A program made the position numbers and the translations under genes. Below are positions 17,285 to 26,365 of a stretch of 64,000 bases of DNA, one piece after another (within the stretch, counting starts at the first letter, position 1; every line of letters begins with the position of its first letter). This DNA is from Halopseudomonas laoshanensis. Lineage in GTDB: Bacteria > Pseudomonadota > Gammaproteobacteria > Pseudomonadales > Pseudomonadaceae. The stretch covers positions 682,001 to 746,000 of the forward strand of contig NZ_QOVF01000002.1 of assembly GCF_008365385.1 (NCBI RefSeq), written 5' to 3'. Under the pieces are notes generated by a model that made no database searches, was not told where the DNA came from, and saw only the letters and a program-made list of their open reading frames with translations.

Positions 17285-18763
17285 CTAGCGGCGCCGACTG
17301 AGTGCTTGCAGGCATTGACCGGTCATATCCGCGAGACGCTTGAACGCGGTGAACTGACTGTCCGACAGAGCTCGGCCGGACAGGCGCATATCCGCATAAA
17401 GCACCCCTATCTGGCGCTGCCCGGCGACTACCGGAGCAATAAAGAACGGTCCAGCGCCTAGCCAACTGGTCATATCTGGCGTCACCATATCCTGGAGATT
17501 GGCCGCCGCAGGCGTGCCCATCCAGAGCGGCTGGTGCTGGTGCAGCGCGTAGCTGAAAATATGCTGCTGCTCGCCGCAGGCCAGGCTGAAATCCTGTAAC
17601 CAACTCTGGGTCCCTTTGCCAGCTACCTTGCGCGCGCGAAAGCGTGTCTGATTATCCGCTAGCACGCAAAGCATCACGCGCTCCAACCCGGCACCCAAAT
17701 GCAATCCGTTGATCACCGCCGTCAGCGTATTGTCGATATTGATGGGGCTGCTGACCATCAGCTTCATATTCTGTAAGGACAGCTTGAGCATTTCCAGATT
17801 GGGTTGCAGCAGCGGTTCCTGAACCATTGATCGAGCAGCTTGCGCAGGCACGGCATCCATCAGCAGCAGTTCGGACAGATCCAGCGGCAAATCATCGGTA
17901 CTCGGTATCCAGGCCTGCAGATCGGCATTCGAGCAGGTACCCGCTACCCGCACCGCCTCGTCCGCACTGGCGAGAATTTGCTGCATGGATTCTTCCGGCG
18001 TCATGCCGGTCAGCTCTGCAACGGGCGCGATCAACGCCTGCATTTCGCGTCCGGCCCAACCATGTTGAGCTGCATCGGCAATCGCTGCGCCCAGGCTGAC
18101 CGCCCGCGCGGCCGGGCCGGAGGAGCCATGACTGGCCTGCACCAACTGGCCGATTTCACCCAGATTCCAGGTTTTCAACAGACCCAGGGTCAACTGATCG
18201 AAACCGGTCCCCAGAATACGCCGCGCCGCCTTGTCCTGATCCACTCCAGGCACGGCCAGCGCGTCAGCCAACTCATCTGCCTGTTCACCACCCTGGCTCC
18301 AGAATGCCATTTCGCCCAGGTCGCGCAGTAGCGCCGCAATGAAAACCTCTTCCTTTTCCGGCAAGGCGTTGTAGTCCGCCAGATTGCGCGCCTGCATCGC
18401 TGCGTGAAAGGACCGCGCCAACAATGACTGCAGCTGATGGCGGGGAGAATCCTTGAGCAGACCATCCAGCAGGCTGACCGACAGGCCGATCATCCGGACC
18501 TGATCAAAACCGATGACCACCACCGCGCGGGAAATGGTCTTGATCACTTCGCGGCCGGGATTGCAGTAGACACTATTGCTGACACGCAGCACCTTGGAGG
18601 TCAAGGCCGCGTCGCGCAGCAGCACCTCTGCCAGCTGTCTGACCGAGGCGGTTTGCGATTGCGACAGACGTAGCAGGTCATGCACTACCACGGCCATCGC
18701 CGGCAGCTCAGCTTTATTCAGTTGAGCAACCCATTGCCGCAACCCATGCGTCTGTTCTTTCAT
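17285..18763 (-). CDS. HDOD-domain protein with C-terminal sensor-like domain
   Basis: A 492-residue cytosolic protein. The HDOD domain (about 15-215) shows AELPAMAVVVHDLLRLSQ, the DAALTSKVLRVSNSV segment and RAVVVIGFDQVRMIGLS, as in regulatory HD-like proteins which lack the metal-binding His/Asp pairs. The C-terminal part (about 330-490: NIDNTLTAVINGLHLGAGLERVML..., FFIAPVVAGQRQIGVLYAD) reads as a GAF-like domain. Such proteins act in signalling or stress control, but neither ligand nor partner can be read here. The next gene is divergent. Confidence 0.82.
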   Translation of the reverse strand: MKEQTHGLRQWVAQLNKAELPAMAVVVHDLLRLSQSQTASVRQLAEVLLRDAALTSKVLRVSNSVYCNPGREVIKTISRAVVVIGFDQVRMIGLSVSLLDGLLKDSPRHQLQSLLARSFHAAMQARNLADYNALPEKEEVFIAALLRDLGEMAFWSQGGEQADELADALAVPGVDQDKAARRILGTGFDQLTLGLLKTWNLGEIGQLVQASHGSSGPAARAVSLGAAIADAAQHGWAGREMQALIAPVAELTGMTPEESMQQILASADEAVRVAGTCSNADLQAWIPSTDDLPLDLSELLLMDAVPAQAARSMVQEPLLQPNLEMLKLSLQNMKLMVSSPINIDNTLTAVINGLHLGAGLERVMLCVLADNQTRFRARKVAGKGTQSWLQDFSLACGEQQHIFSYALHQHQPLWMGTPAAANLQDMVTPDMTSWLGAGPFFIAPVVAGQRQIGVLYADMRLSGRALSDSQFTAFKRLADMTGQCLQALSRRR

Positions 18764-18932
18764 GCCGGCATCCGTAAGCTAAATGTAACAAATGATATCA
18801 ATATAACATCTACCCCAACCCGCTGCGATGGGCCAAGGTCGATAAGCAACTGTACCGTTACCCCATTGCGCGCAACGGGTAGACTGCGTCCTCCATCTAA
18901 TATGCCATGTCGCTGACGGATCCCTTGCTTAT

Positions 18933-19799
18933 ATGCTGACTATGACTCATTCCCGCGCCCTCGCCAGCATGCATGTGGCGGCACTCATGTTCGGGCTGAC
19001 GGGGATTTTCGGCAAACTGGCGCAAGCGGGGCCGCTGGCCATAGTGCTGGGTCGAGCGTTTTTCGCGGTACTGGCTCTGCTGGTATTTGCGCGGATATTT
19101 TCACGGCCCATCTTATTGGGTGTGACCCGGGTTCGCTTGCTGCAACTGGCCGGCTGCGGCTTGCTGTTGGGCATCCACTGGCTGACGTTTTTCCATGCGG
19201 TGAAAATTGCCGGCGTAGGGATCGCCACCCTGGGATTTGCCAGTTTTCCGGCATTCGTAGTACTGCTGGAAATGCTGCTCTGGAAAGAACGCCCCAGTCG
19301 TATGGATATGCTCAAGATGAGCCTGGTGTGCGCTGGCCTGGTACTGGTTGCACCTACCTTCGACCTGAATAATAGCGCCACTACTGGTTTGTTATGGGCT
19401 GTATTGTCCGGCTTCTGCTTTGCCGCCGTGTCGGTAGGCAACCGCTATACCAGCGGCGATCTGCACGCGGTGCAAATCGCGTGCTGGCAGAATATTGTGA
19501 TTCTGGTGTGTCTGTTGCCTTTCAGCGTCGGAGCCGTGGCCGACATGGCCCCACTGGACTGGCTGTGGATCGCGCTGCTCGGGTTATTCTGCACCGGTCT
19601 CGCCCACGGCCTGTTCGTCGCCAGCCTGAGCGTATTGAAAGCCCGTGTTGCGTCCCTGTTTTTTGCGCTGGAACCGGTCTACGGAATTCTATTTGCCTGG
19701 TATCTGTTTGCCGAGCAGCCTACCCTGCGCATGCTGCTCGGTGGAGCACTGATCGTCTCGGCGCTGGCGTTGGTCCAGCGCAGCCCCAAACCCGCATAA
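18933..19799 (+). CDS. EamA-family drug/metabolite transporter
   Basis: An inner-membrane protein of 288 residues with ten predicted helices arranged as two EamA repeats (about 10-140 and 150-285). N-terminal AALMFGLTGIFGKLAQAGPL and the second-repeat TTGLLWAVLSGFCFAAVSVGNR fit. Family members export amino acids, purines or drugs; the substrate here is unknown. The ATG at 18933 or one three codons later may be used; neither has an obvious ribosome site. Confidence 0.85.
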   Translation: MLTMTHSRALASMHVAALMFGLTGIFGKLAQAGPLAIVLGRAFFAVLALLVFARIFSRPILLGVTRVRLLQLAGCGLLLGIHWLTFFHAVKIAGVGIATLGFASFPAFVVLLEMLLWKERPSRMDMLKMSLVCAGLVLVAPTFDLNNSATTGLLWAVLSGFCFAAVSVGNRYTSGDLHAVQIACWQNIVILVCLLPFSVGAVADMAPLDWLWIALLGLFCTGLAHGLFVASLSVLKARVASLFFALEPVYGILFAWYLFAEQPTLRMLLGGALIVSALALVQRSPKPA

Positions 19800-19835
19800 G
19801 ACGGCCGCCAGACCCCGGCTACTGTTTCGGCCTGA

Positions 19836-21032
19836 TCAGGCGCGGGTTTCTATCAAACGCACCCAGTTGGTCATCACACCTAGCTGGGCGGCTGCCAACT
19901 TCAAGCACACCAATATAGGGACCGCGAGCAGCACGCCCACGACGCCCCACATCCAGCCCCAAATGATCAGCCACAACATGATCACCAGCGGGTTAAGCCG
20001 CATGTTGCGGCCCAACACCAGCGGTGTCACAAACTGCGCCTCCAGCATATTGATGCCGAAATAGACCAGGGCAGGCACCATCGCAAAGGCGACGGTACCG
20101 TATTGCACCACGCCGGCCAGACACAGGATCACAGTGCCAATCAACGGCCCTACGTAAGGAGCAAAATTGAGCATGCCGACCAGCACCCCCCACAGCAAGG
20201 CATCTTCCACCCCCAGCAACCACAATGCCGCAGCCGTGGTCAGACCCAGGCAAGTATTGATGATACTGACGGTCAGGATATAGCGCGACAGCTCGACCTG
20301 AATGGTCCTGACCAGAAGGATACTGCGTCTTTTATCATGCACCTGCGGGAAGATATTCACGAAGGCGGCAAACAGACGCGGGCCGAACACCAGCAGAAAG
20401 AGGATTAGAATAATCGAGGTCATCAGCTGCGCAATCATCACCGGCGCCGCACTCAGCGCGGAGACCATAGCCTCGAGACTACCCTGCTTGATCCGGTCGC
20501 TGACCGCATTATCGTCGTCCTTGGCGGCCTGCACGGGGCGACTAGGGGCTTGCTGATCTTCCTCTTCGTCATCCCTGAACCAGCCGAAGAATCGAAACTT
20601 TCGGGGTTCTGCTTTAGGCTGTGGTTGAGGCACTGTGATTTGTTCGGATTCCAGATCACCCGTCAGGCTGCTAACCTGCTGAGTGAGCTTCTCCGACAGC
20701 TCGGGAATCGCTTTTGCCCAGCGCTGGGCAGGCTCAGCCAACTGCGAGACCACAACCCCGAAAGGGCCGCCTATCAGGCACAGGATCAATATCGCAGACA
20801 TGGTTCGCGGTATGTAGAGCCGCTTTAGAACGCTGACCAGGGGACTGAGCAGCAAGGCAAAAAGAAGCCCGACCACAATGGGCATAAGAAGGGATTTGGC
20901 AAAATAAAGTGTATACAGCAAAGCTAGTGCCAGCAGCCACTGCATAACCCGCAGAAATCTCGGCGTCTTATGCACCGGGGATGCTACGCCCGGCAGTTCA
21001 GTATTCTCGGGCGCAGTAATATCCGTTGTCAT
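19836..21032 (-). CDS. AI-2E family transporter (PF01594)
   Basis: A 398-residue inner-membrane protein with seven or eight helices. It has the family's N-terminal pair of helices (LLALALLYTLYFAKSLLMPI), a soluble, charged central insert (about 130-190, with EEDQQAPSR), and the C-terminal conserved DALLWGVLVGMLNFAPYVGPLIG pattern (in parts) and a GPRLF segment. Members are AI-2 exporters, Na+/H+ antiporters or unknown permeases, so the substrate is open. It begins 10 bp after the yqjK-like gene and appears to be the last cistron of a four-gene operon. Confidence 0.85.
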   Translation of the reverse strand: MTTDITAPENTELPGVASPVHKTPRFLRVMQWLLALALLYTLYFAKSLLMPIVVGLLFALLLSPLVSVLKRLYIPRTMSAILILCLIGGPFGVVVSQLAEPAQRWAKAIPELSEKLTQQVSSLTGDLESEQITVPQPQPKAEPRKFRFFGWFRDDEEEDQQAPSRPVQAAKDDDNAVSDRIKQGSLEAMVSALSAAPVMIAQLMTSIILILFLLVFGPRLFAAFVNIFPQVHDKRRSILLVRTIQVELSRYILTVSIINTCLGLTTAAALWLLGVEDALLWGVLVGMLNFAPYVGPLIGTVILCLAGVVQYGTVAFAMVPALVYFGINMLEAQFVTPLVLGRNMRLNPLVIMLWLIIWGWMWGVVGVLLAVPILVCLKLAAAQLGVMTNWVRLIETRA

Positions 21033-21042
21033 TTTTTATCTG

Positions 21043-21333
21043 TCACTCAACTGAGTCGCTCACCGCGCTCCCCGCGCCTGTACCGCCGGAAATCAACGGC
21101 CAAAGCCGTAAGCCGGCCAGAGCCATCGAACCCAGCTTTGAAACCACATTATCCATGGAGCCAGCTCGTTGCACCAGCGCGCCCGCAAAAGCGCCGCCAG
21201 CAACCAGCCAATAGGATGGGACTCCACGCAACTGCTCCATACGGCGATGCCCAACGCTTTCCATCGCTAGACGATGAATGCCAAGCTCCGCGTCAAGCTT
21301 CTGGATTTCAAGCACTTGTAGTTTGCGTGCCAT
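21043..21333 (-). CDS. Small YqjK-like membrane protein
   Basis: A 96-residue protein whose first half is helical and charged (KLQVLEIQKLDAELGIHRLAMESVGHRRMEQL) with a membrane helix after it (about 41-56, YWLVAGGAFAGALV) and a second weak one near 70-80. Its position and size correspond to YqjK in the E. coli yqjC-D-E-K set, though the sequence link is weak. It overlaps the end of the upstream holin-like gene by 26 bp. Confidence 0.6.
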   Translation of the reverse strand: MARKLQVLEIQKLDAELGIHRLAMESVGHRRMEQLRGVPSYWLVAGGAFAGALVQRAGSMDNVVSKLGSMALAGLRLWPLISGGTGAGSAVSDSVE

Positions 21334-21793
21334 CTGTCCTCTCCTTTAACTGACCAGCGTCCGTTTTGCTTGAGCTTGCACTGTTCACTAACGCCCGGAA
21401 ATTTCGCTTGGTAGCAGGCAGACTCAAGCTGCGCTTGAACGTGTTAGCTGCTTTTACCAATAGCAAAATCACCAACGCTTGAATGCCAAGAAACACCAGC
21501 AAAGCCAATGTCACCGACTCCAATTGCTGGAATGCCAACCAAGACAGCAAGACAGACAAACCCAGCCAAGCGATGGATCCGAGCGACAATAACGCTAAGC
21601 CCACGGCAATCAGACGACCCAGGTCGCCACTCGCCAGCTTAAGCTCCGCACTGAGCAATTTCCCAAAGGTACCGGCAGTTGAACCCGCCTGTTTACCCAG
21701 TTCCATCCACTCGTGCAAAGCGTCTTGGCCAGCAGCGCCGGCAGCCTGCTCCGGCTGGCCCTGAGGCCGGCCGGAGTCGGTTTGTTCAACCAT
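21308..21793 (-). CDS. YqjE-like membrane protein (phage holin superfamily PF07332)
   Basis: A 161-residue protein with a cytosolic amphipathic N-terminus, then two membrane helices (about 60-83, GRLIAVGLALLSLGSIAWLG..., and 93-115) and a basic polar tail. This is the layout of YqjE/Actinobacterial holin-X proteins. Despite the name it is not a phage gene here: it stands between yqjD-like and yqjK-like genes. The product probably helps in envelope stress or ribosome tethering together with YqjD; this is an inference. Confidence 0.72.
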   Translation of the reverse strand: MVEQTDSGRPQGQPEQAAGAAGQDALHEWMELGKQAGSTAGTFGKLLSAELKLASGDLGRLIAVGLALLSLGSIAWLGLSVLLSWLAFQQLESVTLALLVFLGIQALVILLLVKAANTFKRSLSLPATKRNFRALVNSASSSKTDAGQLKERTDGTQTTSA

Positions 21794-21798
21794 GCCGA

Positions 21799-22092
21799 TT
21801 ACTTCCGAGACATCAACTGGGAGAACAGAAAGCCTGCAGCGAACGCGATACCGACAGTAGCAAGCGGCTTCTCATGCATGAAGCGGGAAGCGTCATTGCC
21901 CAATTCTTCAGCTTTGCCTTTACCTTTGAGCAGCTGTTCCACGGCGTCATTTTTCAGATCAACACCGGCAGTTTCAGCGGCATGCTTGAAATGATTCTTG
22001 GCTTCAATCAGCTTGCTGTACGCGGACAGTACGGCTTCTTTACCAGTGTCAATTTCCTGCTGCTGTACCTGATTATCGTTAGCTGTGGTCAT
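21799..22092 (-). CDS. DUF883 (ElaB/YqjD/YgaM-like) ribosome-tethering protein
   Basis: A 97-residue protein with a long amphipathic helix (KEAVLSAYSKLIEAKNHFKH) and a single C-terminal membrane helix (about 75-93, PLATVGIAFAAGFLFSQLM). This is the DUF883 layout; YqjD and ElaB in E. coli are tail-anchored and bind ribosomes in stationary phase. AAGGAG is eight bases before the ATG. It heads the operon yqjD-yqjE-yqjK-AI-2E permease. Confidence 0.82.
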   Translation of the reverse strand: MTTANDNQVQQQEIDTGKEAVLSAYSKLIEAKNHFKHAAETAGVDLKNDAVEQLLKGKGKAEELGNDASRFMHEKPLATVGIAFAAGFLFSQLMSRK

Positions 22093-22391
22093 GTGTTTCT
22101 CCTTCCTGTGATTGTAAATGTCCGTGATCCCTGACTAACCAGAGTGAGCGATTCGTGCCCAAAGGTCCACACAAAAGCCGACTACACTGAATTCACAGTC
22201 GCGGCGATGACCTCATGGCGGGATATGACCGGGCATTCGCATACCCGAAACTGCCCCCGACACTTTGCACCCTGGGCCTAAACAACTCATCCTGATATAC
22301 AAGGCGGTACATAGTTAGCAGACAGCGGCGGAGCGACATAAGTTCGACTTCTGGCAGAATCCATCCAAATACCCCCTGGGAGACAAAGCAA
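22093..22391. other. Divergent intergenic region, no gene seen
   Basis: This 299-bp gap separates the DUF883 operon (minus) from the enoyl-reductase-like gene (plus). It should hold both promoters. I see ribosome sites at each end, but no convincing -35/-10 pair, palindrome, repeat or RNA gene. Confidence 0.4.
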
Positions 22392-23570
22392 ATGGATAAG
22401 CAACAAACCGAGTTCGACATCATCGTTTACGGTGCCTCAGGCTTTACCGGCCGGCTAGTCGCCGAGTACCTGAGCCAGGAATATGCTGGAGATAAAAACC
22501 TGCGCTGGGCCATGGCCGGTCGTAGCGCAGAAAAGCTCGCCGCAGTGCGCGACGAAATTGGCGCCCCTGCAGATATTCCGCTGGTAGTCGCCGATACGCA
22601 GGACCTAGCGAGCATTGCCGCCATGGTCAAACGCACCCGCGTGGTGCTGACCACCGTGGGGCCTTACCAACTGTATGGCGCAGAACTGGTTGCCGCCTGT
22701 GCCGCCAATGGTACCGACTATGTCGATCTGTGCGGCGAGCCGGCATGGATGCGGCAGATGATCGACGCGCACGCTGCCACCGCGGAAAAGAGCGGTGCGC
22801 GCATTGTCTTTTCCTGCGGCTTTGACTCTATTCCCTTTGATCTTGGCGTGTATTTTTTGCAGCAGGAAGCGCAGAAACAACTGGGCGGCCCGTTGCCGCG
22901 AATCAAGGCCCGCGTACGCAAGATGAAGGGCACCTTCTCTGGCGGCACGGCTGCCAGCCTCAAGGCGACCATGGTTGCCGCCAAAAAGAATCCGGAAATT
23001 CTGCAGTTGCTCAACAACCATTTCGCCCTGACGCCCGGCTTCACTGGCGCGCCCCAGCCGCCGGCGAGCAAACCAGAATACGACGAAGCGCTGGGTACCT
23101 GGGCCGCGCCCTTTATCATGGCGGCGATCAACACCCGCAATGTGCACCGCTCCAATGCGCTGCTGGGCCACGCTTACGGTGAAGACTTCGTCTATGACGA
23201 AATGCTGCTGACCGGTCCTGGCGACAAGGGCAAAGCCATCGCCGAAGGCGTAGCCGCCGACCGCTCACTATCCAGCGACAGTGCGCCCAAGCCGGGCGAA
23301 GGTCCAAGCAAGGAAGAGCGCGAAAACGGCTTTTACGATGTGCTCTTTATCGGCGAAAAAGACGGCAAGACGCTGATGGCCAGCGTGTCCGGCAAGAAGG
23401 ACCCAGGCTATGGATCCACCTCGCGGATGATTGCTGAAAGCGCAATCTGCCTGGTGCGCGATGCCACCGATACCGCGGGCGGCATCTGGACCACAGCGCC
23501 AGCCATGGGCGACAAGTTGATCAAGCGACTGGTTGAGCATGCCGGGCTGACGTTCAAGCTGGAGAGTTGA
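22392..23570 (+). CDS. Saccharopine dehydrogenase-like NADP-binding protein (trans-acting enoyl reductase type)
   Basis: A 392-residue protein with an N-terminal Rossmann fold (IIVYGASGFTGRLVAEYL, about 10-27) and a long alpha/beta C-terminal domain. Residues such as RVVLTTVGPYQLYGAELV and ANGTDYVDLCGEPAWM are those of the family that includes mycobacterial trans-acting enoyl reductases and so-called saccharopine dehydrogenases. The real substrate is unknown; a lipid-modifying role is an inference. GGGAG precedes the ATG, and a strong hairpin terminator follows. Confidence 0.85.
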   Translation: MDKQQTEFDIIVYGASGFTGRLVAEYLSQEYAGDKNLRWAMAGRSAEKLAAVRDEIGAPADIPLVVADTQDLASIAAMVKRTRVVLTTVGPYQLYGAELVAACAANGTDYVDLCGEPAWMRQMIDAHAATAEKSGARIVFSCGFDSIPFDLGVYFLQQEAQKQLGGPLPRIKARVRKMKGTFSGGTAASLKATMVAAKKNPEILQLLNNHFALTPGFTGAPQPPASKPEYDEALGTWAAPFIMAAINTRNVHRSNALLGHAYGEDFVYDEMLLTGPGDKGKAIAEGVAADRSLSSDSAPKPGEGPSKEERENGFYDVLFIGEKDGKTLMASVSGKKDPGYGSTSRMIAESAICLVRDATDTAGGIWTTAPAMGDKLIKRLVEHAGLTFKLES

Positions 23571-23581
23571 TTTTGCAGTAT

Positions 23582-23614
23582 GCCCCTCGCGGCCAGGTGG
23601 CCGCGAGGGGCTTT
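23582..23614. terminator. Strong hairpin terminator between convergent genes
   Basis: GCCCCTCGCGGCC and GGCCGCGAGGGGC make a perfect 13-bp stem with an AGGT loop (23582-23611), followed by TTT on the plus strand. It stands 11 bp after the enoyl-reductase-like gene and before rlmJ's stop, so it can serve both directions, best the plus one. Confidence 0.75.
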
Positions 23615-23627
23615 AGCCAGCAGCGCC

Positions 23628-24470
23628 TCAGGGCTCCCCTACCAACCAGTCCATCCGGTACCCGCCCGACCCGGACTGCGCCAATACGGCCGCCAACCAG
23701 GGCAACACCATTTCCAGCTCCTCCCACAAGGGCCAAGGTGGATTGACCAGCATCAGACCGGAACCGTTCAGCCCCATGGTGTTATCGGCTGGCCGAACAT
23801 TCAGTTCAACGCGCAGCACCTTCGGCAGACCCGAGTTGCTGACCTGTCGGTAAAAATCGCGTAACAGGCGTTCGTCCTTGATCGGATACCAGAGCGCAAT
23901 AATCGTCTGGCGCATTCGCTGAATGCCGATCTGCATGGCCTTCAGGCAGCGTGCCAGGTCATCGGTTTTTTCGAACGGCGGATCCAGCAGCCAGAGCGCT
24001 CGTTTTTCTGCGACCGGCAAAAAAGCTTTGGCCAACTCATAGCCATCGCGCATGTGCACCGCCACTTCCGGCGCGCCAGCAAAGTGCGCGCTCAAGGTAG
24101 CGGCGTCCTCGGGATGTAGCTCGCTCAGGATCATTCGGTCCTGCAGACGCAGCGCGTCGGCGATCAACTGCGGCGAACCCGGGTAATGACGCAGGTCGCC
24201 ATCCGGATTGTGCCTAGCCACGATCTGGCAATAATCACGCAGCATCTCGGGCAGGTCATCGCGCTTCCACAAACGGGCAATGCCGTCGAGATATTCGCCA
24301 GTCTTGCCCGCCGCATCGCCCTGCAGGTCATACATGGCGGTGCCGGCGTGGCTGTCCAGGTAGCAGAAAGGCGCCTCCTTGCGTTGCAGCAGGTGGGCCA
24401 TGCGCAGCAGGATGGCATGCTTGAACACATCAGCGTGATTGCCGGCGTGATAGCTGTGGCGATAATTCAT
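23628..24470 (-). CDS. rlmJ: 23S rRNA (adenine-N6)-methyltransferase RlmJ
   Basis: Methylates A2030 of 23S rRNA during ribosome assembly. The 280 residues begin MNYRHSYHAGNHADVFKHA, the RlmJ signature; motif I is LDSHAGTAMYDL (about 38), and the catalytic motif IV is LLDPPFE (about 158-164). The length is usual. Confidence 0.96.
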   Translation of the reverse strand: MNYRHSYHAGNHADVFKHAILLRMAHLLQRKEAPFCYLDSHAGTAMYDLQGDAAGKTGEYLDGIARLWKRDDLPEMLRDYCQIVARHNPDGDLRHYPGSPQLIADALRLQDRMILSELHPEDAATLSAHFAGAPEVAVHMRDGYELAKAFLPVAEKRALWLLDPPFEKTDDLARCLKAMQIGIQRMRQTIIALWYPIKDERLLRDFYRQVSNSGLPKVLRVELNVRPADNTMGLNGSGLMLVNPPWPLWEELEMVLPWLAAVLAQSGSGGYRMDWLVGEP

Positions 24471-24522
24471 GTCAGATTCCGTTAAAAAGTCGGCGGCATT
24501 CTATGGGCGGGCCAGCACCAGC

Positions 24523-26322
24523 TCAAGCTTGCTGACTGGTGGGCGTGACCCGCAGCACTTCTTCAATGGTGGTCAGCCCAGCGGCGACCTTCTGCGCGCC
24601 GGACAAGCGCAGACTGTGCATGCCTTCCTTGTACGCCTGACGGCGCAGCGCATTCAGGTCGATATCAGCCTGCACCAGCGGTTTGACCGTGTCGCTGAGC
24701 AGCATCAACTCATACACCCCGGCGCGGCCGCGATAACCCGTGTCCCGGCACTCCGGGCAGCCAACCGGGCGATGCGCCTGGGTTGGCAAAGGCGCATTCC
24801 AGGGCTTGGTCAGCTCGCGCCAGGCGTCTTCATCCACCGGCGCAGGCTCCTTGCAATGCGAACACAGCGTCCGCACCAGGCGCTGCGCCATCACGCCGAG
24901 CACAGTAGCCTTGATCAGATAAGCTGGCACGCCCAGCTCAATCAGGCGGCTGACCGAACTGGGTGCATCGTTGGTGTGCAGCGTCGAGAGCACCAGGTGA
25001 CCGGTGAGCGCAGCCTGAATCGCCATCTCGGCGGTTTCCAGATCGCGGATCTCGCCGACCATGATGATGTCTGGATCCTGACGCATCAGGGCGCGCACAC
25101 CACCGGCAAAATCCAGGTCAATATTGTGCTGCACCTGCATCTGGTTGAAGCTGTCCTCGACCATCTCGATCGGGTCTTCAATGGTGCAGACGTTGACCTC
25201 GGGCGTCGCCAGCTGCTTGAGCGTGGTGTACAGCGTGGTGGTTTTGCCCGAGCCGGTCGGCCCGGTCACCAGCACAATGCCGTTGGGTTGGTGGACCATG
25301 GACTGCCAGCGGCGTTGATCTTCGGCGGAAAAACCCAACTGATCAAAAGTGCGCAGCAGCACATCCGGATCGAAAATTCGCATGACCATCTTTTCGCCAA
25401 AAGCGGTTGGCAAGGTCGACAGCCGCAGCTCGATCTCGTTGCCCTGCGGCGATTTGGTCTTGATCCGCCCGTCCTGCGGCTTGCGCTTTTCCGCCACGTT
25501 CATGCGGCCGAGGGTCTTCAGCCGGCTGACCACGGCAATGGCCACCTGCAGCGGAAATTGATACACCGTATGCAGCACGCCATCGATACGAAAGCGTACG
25601 CTACCGGACTCGCGGCGCGGTTCGATATGAATATCACTGGCGCGCTGCTCGAACGCGTACTGAAATAGCCAGTCAACGATGTTGACCACGTGCGCGTCGT
25701 TGGCATCCGGCTCCTGACCCATGCTGCCCAGATTCAGTAATTGCTCGAAGTTGCCAATGGCGCTGTTTTTCTGGTCACTGGAATTGGCGCCGGTGACTGA
25801 CCGGGCCAGGCGATAAAACTCCACCGAATAGCGTTGAATGTCGGCTGGGTTGGCAACAACACGTTTGATCTCGCGCTTGAGTACGTGCACCAGGTTGGCT
25901 TCCCAGCTGCTGACAAACGGCTGGGCGCTGGCGATGATGACCTCGCGCTCGCTCAGTTCAACCGCCAGAATCCGATGGCGCTGGGCGAAGGCGAAGGACA
26001 TCAGCGGCGTCACTGCCGCGACATTGATCTTCAACGGATCAATACGATAAAACGGCTGATCGGCTTCAACTGCCAACCAGCGGCTGAGAATATCCAGATC
26101 GAGCTTTTTGCCCGGACGGCTGAGATCATCGGGCGCCTGCCCAGCGATAAATTCCAGCGGATGCAATTTGGCCGTCTCGCCCGTGGCCGAACGGCGCAGC
26201 ATGCTCAATTGCTCGGCTGTCTCCTGGGTCAACCGGCCCTGCTCTACCAGCACATTCAGCAGGTCGGCCAAATCCAGTAGTCGGTCACTCCCCGGTATCG
26301 CCAGGTCAGCCAGCTTTCTCAT
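24523..26322 (-). CDS. Orphan GspE/PulE-type secretion or pilus ATPase
   Basis: A 599-residue cytosolic hexameric-type ATPase. An N-terminal GspE_N domain (about 65-170, with MSFAFAQRHRILAVEL) leads to the AAA core with ASDIHIEPR (about 228-236), the Walker A GPTGSGKT (354-361), the Asp box EDPIEMVEDSF, the Walker B and His box VGEIRDLETAEMA, and a tetracysteine zinc site (CSHC...CPEC near 480-520). A GGGGGAT site stands before the ATG. No other pilus or type II secretion gene is nearby, so the machine it powers is encoded elsewhere. It lies behind the CYTH-CHAD gene on the same strand with a 43-bp gap. Confidence 0.88.
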   Translation of the reverse strand: MRKLADLAIPGSDRLLDLADLLNVLVEQGRLTQETAEQLSMLRRSATGETAKLHPLEFIAGQAPDDLSRPGKKLDLDILSRWLAVEADQPFYRIDPLKINVAAVTPLMSFAFAQRHRILAVELSEREVIIASAQPFVSSWEANLVHVLKREIKRVVANPADIQRYSVEFYRLARSVTGANSSDQKNSAIGNFEQLLNLGSMGQEPDANDAHVVNIVDWLFQYAFEQRASDIHIEPRRESGSVRFRIDGVLHTVYQFPLQVAIAVVSRLKTLGRMNVAEKRKPQDGRIKTKSPQGNEIELRLSTLPTAFGEKMVMRIFDPDVLLRTFDQLGFSAEDQRRWQSMVHQPNGIVLVTGPTGSGKTTTLYTTLKQLATPEVNVCTIEDPIEMVEDSFNQMQVQHNIDLDFAGGVRALMRQDPDIIMVGEIRDLETAEMAIQAALTGHLVLSTLHTNDAPSSVSRLIELGVPAYLIKATVLGVMAQRLVRTLCSHCKEPAPVDEDAWRELTKPWNAPLPTQAHRPVGCPECRDTGYRGRAGVYELMLLSDTVKPLVQADIDLNALRRQAYKEGMHSLRLSGAQKVAAGLTTIEEVLRVTPTSQQA

Positions 26323-26365
26323 TCTATCCCCCGTTCAATCCATGACTGCGCTCAGATTAGCGTGA

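Noticed and set aside
21308-21793. Prophage remnant (holin)
   Set aside because: The holin-like family also includes YqjE; no other phage gene is near, and the neighbours are yqjD- and yqjK-like.
24469-25668. A 399-codon plus-strand open frame
   Set aside because: It is antisense to the ATPase gene, which has full family motifs in the other frame; the plus-strand product has no domain and is shaped by codon bias.
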